Positions 1-7,706 of a DNA stretch of 64,000 bases are shown piece by piece. Below the pieces are notes generated by a model. That model was not told where the DNA came from. It ran no database searches and worked only from the letters and a program-made list of their open reading frames with translations. Numbering within the stretch: the stretch's first letter is position 1; every line of letters starts with the position of its first letter. The position numbers were made by a program, and so were the translations under genes. Source of the stretch: Streptomyces omiyaensis. Lineage in GTDB: Bacteria > Actinomycetota > Actinomycetes > Streptomycetales > Streptomycetaceae. The DNA is taken from NCBI RefSeq assembly GCF_014650895.1, contig NZ_BMVV01000015.1:124001-188000 (forward strand). The letters run 5' to 3'.

Positions 1-3000
1 ACGGGAACCGCCCGCACGTGGACCTGGTCGGGCCCGCCGCCGCCCGGCCCTTCGCGGTCGCCGCGCTCGCCCGGGACTCGGGGCGGCCGGTGCTCGCCGT
101 GACGGCGACCGGCCGGGAGGCCGAGGACCTGGCGGCGGCGCTGCGCTCGCTGCTCGACCCGGACACCGTCGTGGAGTACCCCTCCTGGGAGACGCTGCCG
201 CACGAGCGGCTCTCGCCCCGCTCGGACACCGTCGGGCGGCGCCTGGCCGTGCTGCGCCGGCTGGCGCACCCGAGCCCGGACGACCCGGCGGCGGGGCCGG
301 TCAGCGTGGTCGTCGCGCCGATCCGGTCGGTGCTCCAGCCGCAGGTCAAGGGGCTGGGCGACCTGGAGCCGGTGGCCCTGCGCAGCGGGCGGACGGCGGA
401 CCTCGGCGCGGTCGTCGAGGGGCTCGCCGCCGCCGCGTACTCCCGGGTCGAGCTGGTCGAGAAGCGCGGCGAGTTCGCGGTCCGCGGCGGCATCCTCGAC
501 GTCTTCCCGCCGACCGAGGAGCACCCGCTCCGGATCGAGTTCTGGGGCGACGACGTCGAGGAGATCCGCTACTTCAAGGTCGCCGACCAGCGCTCCCTGG
601 AGGTGGCCGAGCACGGCCTGTGGGCGCCGCCCTGCCGCGAGCTGCTGCTGACGGACGAGGTGCGGGCGAGGGCCGCGGCCCTCGCCGAGGAGCACCCGGA
701 GCTGGGCGAGATGCTGGACAAGATCGCCGAGGGCATCGCGGTCGAGGGCATGGAGTCCCTCGCGCCGGTCCTCGTGGACGACATGGAGCTGCTGCTCGAC
801 GTCCTCCCGGCCGGGTCGATGGCGGTCGTCTGCGACCCCGAGCGGGTCCGCACCCGGGCCGCGGACCTGGTCGCCACCAGCCAGGAGTTCCTCCAGGCGT
901 CGTGGGCGGCGACGGCCGGCGGCGGCGAGGCGCCGATCGACGTGGGCGCGGCCTCCCTGTGGGGGATCGTGGACGTCCGGGACCGGGCGCGGGAGCTCGG
1001 GATGATGTGGTGGTCGGTGTCGCCCTTCGCCGCCGACCTCGACCGGGAGGCCGACACCCTCACGCTGGGCATGCACGCCCCGGAGACGTACCGCGGCGAC
1101 ACGGCCCGGGCGCTCGCCGACACCAAGGGCTGGCTGGCCGACGGCTGGCGGACGGTCTACGTGACGGAGGCCCACGGCCCCGCCTCCCGCACCGTGGAGG
1201 TGCTGGGCGGCGAGGGCATCGCGGCCCGGCAGGCGGCCGACCTGCGGGAGGTTGACCCGGCGGTCGTGCACGTGGCCTGCGGGTCGATCGACTTCGGCTT
1301 CGTGGACCCGGCGCTGAAGCTGGCCGTGCTGACGGAGACCGACCTGTCCGGCCAGAAGGCGGCGGGCAAGGACGGCCGGCGGATGCCGGCCAAGCGGCGC
1401 AAGACGATCGACCCGCTGACCCTGGAGGCCGGCGACCACATCGTGCACGAGCAGCACGGCGTGGGCCGCTACCTGGAGATGGTGCAGCGCACGGTGCAGG
1501 GCGCGACCCGCGAGTACCTGCTCGTCGAGTACGCCCCCGCCAAGCGCGGCCAGCCCGGCGACCGGCTCTACATCCCGACCGACCAGCTGGAGCAGGTCAC
1601 CAAGTACGTCGGCGGCGAGGCGCCCACCCTGCACCGGCTGGGCGGCGCCGACTGGACGAAGACCAAGCAGCGGGCCAAGAAGGCGGTCAAGGAGATCGCC
1701 GCGGACCTGATCAAGCTGTACAGCGCCCGGATGGCGGCTCCCGGCCACGCCTTCGGCCCGGACACCCCGTGGCAGCGGGAGCTGGAGGACGCCTTCCCGT
1801 ACGCGGAGACGCCCGACCAGCTCTCGACGATCGCCGAGGTGAAGGAGGACATGGAGAAGACGGTCCCGATGGACCGGCTCATCTGCGGCGACGTCGGCTA
1901 CGGCAAGACGGAGATCGCCGTGCGGGCCGCCTTCAAGGCGGTCCAGGACGGCAAGCAGGTCGCGGTCCTGGTGCCGACGACCCTCCTCGTCCAGCAGCAC
2001 TACGGCACCTTCTCCGAGCGGTACGGGCAGTTCCCGGTCAACGTCCGCGCCCTCTCCCGCTTCCAGACCGACGCGGAGGCGAAGGCGACCCTGGAGGGGC
2101 TGAGGGAGGGGTCGGTCGACGTCGTCATCGGCACCCACCGCCTCTTCGCCTCCGAGACGAAGTTCAAGGACCTCGGCCTGGTCATCGTCGACGAGGAACA
2201 GCGCTTCGGCGTCGAGCACAAGGAGCAGCTGAAGAAGCTCCGGGCCAACGTCGACGTCCTGACGATGTCCGCGACCCCGATCCCCCGGACGCTGGAGATG
2301 GCGGTGACGGGCATCCGCGAGATGTCCACGATCACCACGCCGCCCGAGGAGCGGCACCCGGTCCTCACCTTCGTCGGCCCGTACGAGGAGAAGCAGATCG
2401 GCGCGGCGATCCGCCGCGAACTCCTGCGCGAGGGACAGGTCTTCTACATCCACAACCGCGTCGACTCGATCGACCGCGCGGCGGCCCGGCTGCGCGAGAT
2501 CGTCCCGGAGGCGCGGATCGCGACGGCCCACGGGCAGATGGGCGAGAGCGCCCTGGAGCAGGTCGTGGTGGACTTCTGGGAGAAGAAGTTCGACGTGCTC
2601 GTCTCGACGACGATCGTCGAGTCCGGCATCGACATCTCCAACGCCAACACGCTGATCGTGGAGCGCGGCGACAACTTCGGCCTCTCGCAGCTGCACCAGC
2701 TGCGCGGCCGGGTCGGCCGCGGCCGGGAGCGCGGCTACGCCTACTTCCTCTACCCGCCGGAGAAGCCGCTCACCGAGACCGCGCACGAGCGGCTCGCGAC
2801 CATCGCCCAGCACACCGAGATGGGCGCGGGCATGTACGTGGCGATGAAGGACCTGGAGATCCGCGGCGCGGGCAACCTCCTCGGCGGCGAGCAGTCCGGT
2901 CACATCGCGGGCGTCGGCTTCGACCTGTACGTGCGGATGGTCGGCGAGGCGGTGGCGGACTACCGGGCCTCCCTGGAGGGCGGCGCGCAGGAGGAGGAGC

Positions 3001-3455
3001 CGCTGGAGGTCAAGATCGAGCTGCCGGTCGACGCGCACGTCCCGCACGACTACGCCCCCGGCGAGCGGCTGCGCCTCCAGGCGTACCGCGCGATCGCCTC
3101 GGCGAACTCGGAGGAGGACGTCAAGGCGGTGCGGGAGGAGCTGACCGACCGGTACGGCAAGCTGCCGGAGCCGGTGGAGAACCTCCTCCTGGTGGCGGGC
3201 CTGCGGATGCTGGCCCGTGCCTGCGGCGTCGCCGAGATCGTCCTCCAGGGCCCGAACATCCGCTTCGCGCCGGTGGAGTTGAGGGAGTCGCAGGAGCTCC
3301 GGCTGAAGCGCCTCCACCCGAAGTCCGTGATCAAGCCGGCCGTCCACCAGATCCTGGTGCCGCGCCCGGCCACCCGTCCGATCGGCGGCAAGCCGCTCGT
3401 CGGACGCGAACTGCTGGCGTGGACCGGGGAGTTCCTGACGACGATCCTGGACTGA
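1..3455 (+). CDS. mfd: Transcription-repair coupling factor Mfd (5' end cut by window)
   Basis: Mfd is the ATP-dependent translocase that removes stalled RNA polymerase from DNA and recruits UvrA. The reading frame is already open at base 3, upstream of the first GTG at 18, and the text begins about 30 residues inside a normal Streptomyces Mfd, so the gene is 5'-truncated by the window. In order are a UvrB-like N-terminal module (first ~400 residues), a CarD-like polymerase-interaction domain around nt 1420-1590 (GDHIVHEQHGVGRY), helicase motif I GDVGYGKTE at about nt 1888, the DEEQ box near nt 2191, SATPIPRTL near 2268, QLRGRVGR near 2697, and a C-terminal TRCF domain. It converges on the TetR gene at 3508. 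Confidence 0.97.
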   Translation, partial: GNRPHVDLVGPAAARPFAVAALARDSGRPVLAVTATGREAEDLAAALRSLLDPDTVVEYPSWETLPHERLSPRSDTVGRRLAVLRRLAHPSPDDPAAGPVSVVVAPIRSVLQPQVKGLGDLEPVALRSGRTADLGAVVEGLAAAAYSRVELVEKRGEFAVRGGILDVFPPTEEHPLRIEFWGDDVEEIRYFKVADQRSLEVAEHGLWAPPCRELLLTDEVRARAAALAEEHPELGEMLDKIAEGIAVEGMESLAPVLVDDMELLLDVLPAGSMAVVCDPERVRTRAADLVATSQEFLQASWAATAGGGEAPIDVGAASLWGIVDVRDRARELGMMWWSVSPFAADLDREADTLTLGMHAPETYRGDTARALADTKGWLADGWRTVYVTEAHGPASRTVEVLGGEGIAARQAADLREVDPAVVHVACGSIDFGFVDPALKLAVLTETDLSGQKAAGKDGRRMPAKRRKTIDPLTLEAGDHIVHEQHGVGRYLEMVQRTVQGATREYLLVEYAPAKRGQPGDRLYIPTDQLEQVTKYVGGEAPTLHRLGGADWTKTKQRAKKAVKEIAADLIKLYSARMAAPGHAFGPDTPWQRELEDAFPYAETPDQLSTIAEVKEDMEKTVPMDRLICGDVGYGKTEIAVRAAFKAVQDGKQVAVLVPTTLLVQQHYGTFSERYGQFPVNVRALSRFQTDAEAKATLEGLREGSVDVVIGTHRLFASETKFKDLGLVIVDEEQRFGVEHKEQLKKLRANVDVLTMSATPIPRTLEMAVTGIREMSTITTPPEERHPVLTFVGPYEEKQIGAAIRRELLREGQVFYIHNRVDSIDRAAARLREIVPEARIATAHGQMGESALEQVVVDFWEKKFDVLVSTTIVESGIDISNANTLIVERGDNFGLSQLHQLRGRVGRGRERGYAYFLYPPEKPLTETAHERLATIAQHTEMGAGMYVAMKDLEIRGAGNLLGGEQSGHIAGVGFDLYVRMVGEAVADYRASLEGGAQEEEPLEVKIELPVDAHVPHDYAPGERLRLQAYRAIASANSEEDVKAVREELTDRYGKLPEPVENLLLVAGLRMLARACGVAEIVLQGPNIRFAPVELRESQELRLKRLHPKSVIKPAVHQILVPRPATRPIGGKPLVGRELLAWTGEFLTTILD

Positions 3456-3507
3456 CGCCCTTCCGGGGGCGGTCACGGCCCGGCGGGCGGTCCTTCCGGG
3501 CGGCGGG

Positions 3508-4077
3508 TCAGTCCCGCGGGTCCGTGAGGAAGCCCGTCAGGCCGTCGAAGTACTCCTCCGGCGGGACGCCGCCGACGGCGTCGTCCACGTTGTGCGTGAG
3601 GTACAGGGTGGCGAAGCCGTGGGCCAGGGACCAGGCGGCGATGCCGGTGGCGCGGGCGTCCCGGCCGGGCGGGGCGGCGACGCCCGCGCGGAGTTCGGCG
3701 CCCGCCCGCTCGCGCGCCGCCGCGAGGTCCGGGTCGTCGGCGCGCAGCAGGGCGGGCGCGAACATGACCTGGAAGTGCGCCGGGTGGCCGGCCGCGAAGC
3801 GGACGTACCGGCGGCCCCGGTCGGCGAGGGTGGTGCCGCCCGCGAGGGTGTCGGCGAGGAGCTCGAAGCCCTGGGCCGCGATGGCGGTCAGCAGGCCCGT
3901 CCGGTCGCCGAAGTGGTGGGCGGGGGCGGCGTGCGAGACGCCCGCCCGGCGGGCCAGGTCGCGCAGGCTCAGGGCGCCGGGGCCCTCGGCGGCGATGACC
4001 TCCAGGGCCGCCGCCAGGACCGCCTGCCGCAGGCCGCCGTGGTGGTAGCTGCTCCGCTCCGTGCTCCGAGGTGTCAT
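3508..4077 (-). CDS. TetR/AcrR-family repressor
   Basis: A 189-residue regulator of standard TetR length. The N-terminal helix-turn-helix spans about residues 15-60 and includes LSLRDLARRAGVSHAAPAHHF, typical of the family. The rest is a helical ligand-binding domain of the type often annotated WHG or TetR_C_33. The ATG at 4077 faces a 49-bp inverted repeat and the divergent gene at 4175, so it probably represses both itself and that neighbour. The ligand cannot be read from the sequence. Confidence 0.9.
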   Translation of the reverse strand: MTPRSTERSSYHHGGLRQAVLAAALEVIAAEGPGALSLRDLARRAGVSHAAPAHHFGDRTGLLTAIAAQGFELLADTLAGGTTLADRGRRYVRFAAGHPAHFQVMFAPALLRADDPDLAAARERAGAELRAGVAAPPGRDARATGIAAWSLAHGFATLYLTHNVDDAVGGVPPEEYFDGLTGFLTDPRD

Positions 4078-4097
4078 GGCGGCAGCCTAACCCGTGT

Positions 4098-4146
4098 CTA
4101 GTCATTGACAAGTTCTCCGGGCGGGCGCAGTCTTGTCAGTGGCTAG
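4098..4146. promoter_or_regulatory. Inverted repeat between divergent TetR and SCO6745-type genes, probable operator
   Basis: CTAGTCATTGACAAG (4098-4112) and CTTGTCAGTGGCTAG (4132-4146) are inverted copies with two mismatches, separated by 19 nt. The left arm region also holds a smaller TGTC-N8-GACA dyad (4095-4110), a common TetR operator shape. TAG-starting -10-like hexamers lie at the outer edge of each arm, pointing both ways. Binding by the adjacent TetR protein is inferred. Confidence 0.6.
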
Positions 4147-4174
4147 ATTCGCGCCCGCCGTCCCGGAGGTCCCC

Positions 4175-5023
4175 ATGGACACCGCTCGCGTACGACAGAT
4201 GTGGCACCTGCTCGAACCGCTGCACGCCCTGCACTACTACGCCCCCGAGGCCTTCGAGGAGGCCGCCGCGCTCGGGTACGGCACGGCGGAGCGCTGGCCC
4301 GCCTACTTCGCCTGGCGGGCCGCGCCGCTGGGAGCCGTCGGGCCCGGCCGGGTCGCCTCCGCCTTCTACAGCTTCAGCCCGGCCATGGTGGGGCGGTACG
4401 TCCCCGCCGCCTGGGAGGCCGCCGCGCCGGCGGAGGTGCTCGCCGCGCGGCTGCGGGCGGTGGACCGGACGTACCGGGGGCTGTTCGGCGTGGCCGGGCT
4501 CGACGAGGCGGCCGCGCTCGCCCGGCGCGCCGCCGAGGCCGCGGACACCGCCGGGCGGCCGCTCGCCGCCGCCCACGCCGACCTCGCCTGGGCCGACGCG
4601 CCGCACCTGGTGCTCTGGCAGGCCGCGACCCTGCTGCGCGAGCACCGGGGGGACGGGCACGTCGCCGCGCTGCTCGCGGCCGGGCTCGACCCGGTGGAGG
4701 CGCTGGTGTCGTTCGCCGCGGTCGGCGCCGCGCCCGAGGGCGTCTTCGCGAGCCGGGGATGGAGCGAGGGGGAGTGGGCGGCCGCCCGGGACCGCCTCGC
4801 CGGGCGCGGTCTCGTGGACGCGGCCGGCGCCGCCACGCCGGCCGGGCGGGAGCTGCGGGCCGGGATCGAGCGGCGCACCGACGAGCTCGCCGCCACCCCC
4901 TGGGCCGCGCTGGGCCCCGACGCCACCGCGCGGCTCGCGGAGCTCCTCGGCGGCCCCTGGCTCGCCGCGATCGGCTCGGGGCTGCTGCCCTCGGAGAACA
5001 CGCTCGGGATCGGCAAGATCTGA
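4175..5023 (+). CDS. SCO6745-type winged-helix-like protein
   Basis: A 282-residue, Ala-rich, mostly helical protein that I recognise as the actinobacterial SCO6745 family (SalK-like), whose biochemical role is unknown to me. Family-typical segments are HLLEPLHALHYYAPE near the N-terminus and SFYSFSPAMV at about residue 60. The C-terminal half resembles a winged-helix domain (GWSEGEWAAARDRLAGRGLVD), usual of MarR-like folds, so a regulatory or ligand-sensing role is possible. ATG 4175 is chosen over an upstream start because GGAGGT (4165-4170) sits four bases before it. Control by the divergent TetR is likely from the shared dyad. Confidence 0.75.
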   Translation: MDTARVRQMWHLLEPLHALHYYAPEAFEEAAALGYGTAERWPAYFAWRAAPLGAVGPGRVASAFYSFSPAMVGRYVPAAWEAAAPAEVLAARLRAVDRTYRGLFGVAGLDEAAALARRAAEAADTAGRPLAAAHADLAWADAPHLVLWQAATLLREHRGDGHVAALLAAGLDPVEALVSFAAVGAAPEGVFASRGWSEGEWAAARDRLAGRGLVDAAGAATPAGRELRAGIERRTDELAATPWAALGPDATARLAELLGGPWLAAIGSGLLPSENTLGIGKI

Positions 5024-5053
5024 CGAAATGATCGCTATCGGCACTTTCGGGCC

Positions 5054-5059
5054 TAGGAT
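5054..5059 (+). promoter_or_regulatory. -10 box TAGGAT of a probable leaderless promoter
   Basis: TAGGAT ends six bases before the GTG at 5066 and there is no Shine-Dalgarno sequence, so transcription should start at or next to the start codon. No convincing -35 is visible. Confidence 0.5.
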
Positions 5060-5065
5060 TCCCGC

Positions 5066-5806
5066 GTGCTGATACGTCGAAGGCTCCACCCCGTCGCCGT
5101 CCTCTGCGGGCTCGCCCTCCTCTCCGGGTGCACCCTGCCCGGCCAGGAGTCCGGCGGGTCCGGGTCCACCGGACGGGTCGTGAGCCCCTTCCTCAACCCG
5201 GACGGTACGAAGCCGGGGCTGGCGCCGGTGACGGCGAAGGACGAGCGGGCGCGGGCCCGGACCCTCATCGAGGGGCTCGCCACCCGGAAACGCGGACCGC
5301 GCACCGGTTACGCGCGGGACGAGTTCGGGGAGGCCTGGCTGGACAAGGCCGACGGCGTGCCGCTCGCGCGCAACGGCTGCGACACCCGCAACGACCTGCT
5401 CCGCCGCGACGGGCGGGAGCTCCGCTTCCGGGACGGCTCGAACTGCGTGGTCGTCTCGATGACGCTGGACGACCCCTACACCGGCACCGTCATCGACTGG
5501 CGCAAGCAGAAGGCCTCCGAGGTCCAGATCGACCACGTCGTCCCGCTGTCGTACGCCTGGCAGATGGGCGCCTCGCGCTGGACGGACGCGAAGCGGCAGC
5601 GGCTCGCCAACGACCCGCTGAACCTCCTGCCGGTGCAGGGCCGCGCCAACTCCTCGAAGGGGGACTCCGGTCCCGCCTCCTGGCTGCCGCCGGCCAAGGG
5701 GGTCCGCTGCGCCTACGCGGTCCGCTTCGCGCAGGTGGCGGAGAAGTACGCGCTGCCGGTGACCGCCCCGGACCGGAAGGCGATGCTGGAGCAGTGCGGC
5801 GGCTGA
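5066..5806 (+). CDS. HNH (DUF1524/GmrSD C-terminal type) nuclease lipoprotein
   Basis: A 246-residue predicted lipoprotein: arginine n-region, hydrophobic stretch and lipobox LLSGC around residue 22, so it is probably anchored outside the membrane. The mature part carries an HNH-family domain: IDHVVPLSYAW at ~155 supplies the catalytic His, followed by RQRLANDPLNLLPV and ANSSKGD with the conserved Asn and Lys. This pattern belongs to the DUF1524 group of nucleases, many of them secreted in actinomycetes. A role in extracellular DNA turnover is inferred. The GTG start follows a -10 box directly (leaderless). Confidence 0.85.
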   Translation: MLIRRRLHPVAVLCGLALLSGCTLPGQESGGSGSTGRVVSPFLNPDGTKPGLAPVTAKDERARARTLIEGLATRKRGPRTGYARDEFGEAWLDKADGVPLARNGCDTRNDLLRRDGRELRFRDGSNCVVVSMTLDDPYTGTVIDWRKQKASEVQIDHVVPLSYAWQMGASRWTDAKRQRLANDPLNLLPVQGRANSSKGDSGPASWLPPAKGVRCAYAVRFAQVAEKYALPVTAPDRKAMLEQCGG

Positions 5807-5834
5807 GGCGCGTCCGCCATCCGGTCGACATGAT

Positions 5835-5874
5835 CGAATATTCGGTTGGTCGGATCGAACGGACCTTCTAGCCT
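5835..5874 (+). promoter_or_regulatory. Promoter with upstream palindrome for the acetyltransferase gene
   Basis: TTGGTC (5846-5851) and TAGCCT (5869-5874) are separated by 17 bp, and the ATG follows 6 bp after the -10 with no ribosome-binding site, so the mRNA is probably leaderless. A perfect 10-bp palindrome CGAATATTCG (5835-5844) abuts the -35 and could bind a regulator. Confidence 0.55.
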
Positions 5875-5880
5875 GCGGTC

Positions 5881-6642
5881 ATGAACCAGGAACTGACGAT
5901 CACCACGCTCGCCGAGCGCCCCGAGCTCGAGGGCCCGATGTGGTCGATGAAGGACCTCTGGCCCGAGTTCATGATGTACGACCCGGTGGGCTGGTCCCAC
6001 ATGGGCCGGATCGTCCGCGAGTTCCCCGAGTACGTGCTCGTCGCCACCGACCCGGACGGCGCCGTCGTCGCCCGCGGCTTCGGCGTGCCCTTCCGGCTCG
6101 ACGCGGAGGGGCGGCGCGCGCTGCCCGAGCGGGGGTGGGACGAGGTGCTGCTGTGGGCCTTCTCCGACCTGCGGCACGGCCACGCGCCGGACACGGTGAG
6201 CGCCATCGAGATCACCGTCGACACCCGCTTCCTCGGGCGCGGCGTCTCGCACCGGATGCTCGCCGCGATGCGGGAGAACGTGCGCCGGCTGGGCTTCCGG
6301 GAGCTCGTCGCCCCGGTCCGGCCCAACGGCAAGCACCTGGAGGCCGGGGCCTCCATCCACGAGTACGCCTTCCGGACCCGGGAGTCCGACGGGCTGCCGC
6401 ACGACCCGTGGCTGCGCGTGCACGTCCGCGCGGGGGGCCGGATCGAGGCCGTCGCGCCCGCGTCGATGACGGTCTCCGGCTCGGTGGAGCAGTGGCGGAA
6501 GTGGACGGGGCTGGCCTTCGACACGGACGGGCCGGTCGAGGTCCCGGGCGCGCTGGTGCCCGTCCACTGCGAGGCCGCGCGCGGCTACGCGGTCTACGTC
6601 GAGCCCAACGTGTGGGTGCGTCACCCGGTCTCCGCCGGCTGA
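5881..6642 (+). CDS. GNAT-like N-acetyltransferase
   Basis: A 253-residue protein with a GNAT-type core. The segment AIEITVDTRFLGRGVSHRML (about residues 105-125) matches the beta4-alpha3 pyrophosphate-binding motif (R/Q-x-x-G-x-G/A), here RFLGRGVS. The substrate is not deducible. A typical GNAT is 150-200 residues, so the C-terminal 90 residues are an addition rich in beta-strand-like sequence (PASMTVSGSVEQWRKWTG). The stop codon lies inside the first unit of a 30-bp tandem repeat shared with the convergent intergenic space. Confidence 0.75.
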   Translation: MNQELTITTLAERPELEGPMWSMKDLWPEFMMYDPVGWSHMGRIVREFPEYVLVATDPDGAVVARGFGVPFRLDAEGRRALPERGWDEVLLWAFSDLRHGHAPDTVSAIEITVDTRFLGRGVSHRMLAAMRENVRRLGFRELVAPVRPNGKHLEAGASIHEYAFRTRESDGLPHDPWLRVHVRAGGRIEAVAPASMTVSGSVEQWRKWTGLAFDTDGPVEVPGALVPVHCEAARGYAVYVEPNVWVRHPVSAG

Positions 6643-6770
6643 CCCGTCCGTCACCCGGTCTCCGCCGGCCGACCCGTCCGGCATCCGGTCTCCGCCGGCC
6701 GACCCGTCCGGCATCCGGTCTCCGCCGGCCGACCCGTCCGGCATCCGGTCTCCGCCGGCTGACCCGTCCG
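6621..6770. repeat. Five tandem 30-bp repeats overlapping a gene 3' end
   Basis: Units begin at 6621, 6651, 6681, 6711 and 6741 and share the core CCGGTCTCCGCCGGC. Units 1 and 2 start TCACC and units 3-5 start GCATC. The first unit contains the last codons and TGA of the acetyltransferase; the unit length is a multiple of three. Adjacent units can pair GCCGG with CCGGC to form repeated small hairpins, so the array could act as a terminator between the convergent genes ending at 6642 and 6788. Confidence 0.9.
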
Positions 6771-6787
6771 GCCTCCTGCCCGCGGCG

Positions 6788-7519
6788 TCAGGACGTCTTG
6801 GTCCAGTCGCCGCAGCCGACCGACTTGAAGTAGCCGTCCTTGGCGGTGATCTTGACGATGGCCGTGCCGGTCACGTTGTCGTTCGCGAGGATCGCGTCCA
6901 TGCCGTGGCCGGCGTCCTTCGCGCGCTCCCAGTAGCAGCCGGCGTCCTTGTTGCCCGTCGACCTGTAGGTGCCGGGCGCCACGTCGACGCCGACCTTGAA
7001 CATGCCGCCGTCGCCCTTCAGCGTGGCCCCGGGGGTGCCGGCGGCCTTGGCGTCCACCGCCTCCCAGGTCTCGCAGCCCGTGGACTTGAAGAGCTTGTCG
7101 CCCTTCCGGATCTCGACGTAGGCCGTGCCCGTCACGTTGTCGTTCGCGAGGATCGAGTCGAGTTCGCCCTTGGCGTCCTTCGCCCGCTCCCAGTAGCACA
7201 TCGCGTCCTCGTTGCCCGTCGAGCGGTAGAGGCCCGGCTTCACGTCGGAGCCCACCTCGAAGTCGCCGTCCCCGTCGAGGGTGACGGCCTTCTTCTCCGG
7301 GGCCGCGGACTCCGGGGCCTTCGACCCCGCCGCCCCGGAGCCGGCCCCCGTCGTCTTCCCGCCCGCGGCCGCCGTGGCCGAGGGCTTCGCCTCGGCGGTG
7401 CCCGCGTCCCCGCCCCCGCCCATCGCCGCGCCGACGGCGACGACGACCACGACCGCGCCGGCGGCGGTGAGGACCTTGTGGCGGGCGAACCAGCTGCGCT
7501 GCGTCTGAGACTTCGACAT
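6788..7519 (-). CDS. Exported or membrane-anchored protein with two GxYRSTG...CYWERA repeats
   Basis: A 243-residue protein with a short basic N-terminus, a hydrophobic segment (VLTAAGAVVVVVAVGAAMGG, about residues 15-35) and an Ala/Gly/Lys-rich linker. Then come two near-identical domains of about 67 residues: FEVGSDVKPGLYRSTGN...CYWERAKDAKGELDSILAND...VTGTAYVEI and FKVGVDVAPGTYRSTGN...CYWERAKDAGHGMDAILAND. Each has two Cys residues that could form a disulfide outside the cell. I know this module from actinobacterial exported proteins but not its function. ATG 7519 is preferred to the upstream GTG 7612 because GAAAGG precedes it and the signal segment then sits at the start. Confidence 0.75.
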   Translation of the reverse strand: MSKSQTQRSWFARHKVLTAAGAVVVVVAVGAAMGGGGDAGTAEAKPSATAAAGGKTTGAGSGAAGSKAPESAAPEKKAVTLDGDGDFEVGSDVKPGLYRSTGNEDAMCYWERAKDAKGELDSILANDNVTGTAYVEIRKGDKLFKSTGCETWEAVDAKAAGTPGATLKGDGGMFKVGVDVAPGTYRSTGNKDAGCYWERAKDAGHGMDAILANDNVTGTAIVKITAKDGYFKSVGCGDWTKTS

Positions 7520-7658
7520 GGCTGTGAACACCTTTCGGGTGTCGAGAGGTTCCTGTGGACTCCGTGTTCCGATGCCGTAATCACACCAGAGCCTGTGAAC
7601 CGAGTCAACCACGTTCGCGGGAATCGACTCGACTCACGCCGTGAACCCCTTCGATCGG

Positions 7659-7664
7659 TATGCT
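7659..7664 (+). promoter_or_regulatory. Probable -10 TATGCT for the methylase gene
   Basis: TATGCT lies in the 187-bp divergent gap between 7519 and 7707. It would give a leader of about 37 nt carrying the GGAGG at 7696. Segments GTGAAC (7641) and GTTCAC (7669-7674) flank it as an inverted pair. Confidence 0.35.
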
Positions 7665-7706
7665 CGGCGTTCACGAGTCGTACGAGCGGGAGGACGGAGG
7701 GTCCAG

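Noticed and set aside
6621..6770. Regular 30-bp repeats as a CRISPR array
   Set aside because: The units are directly adjacent, with no unique spacers, and no cas genes are present.
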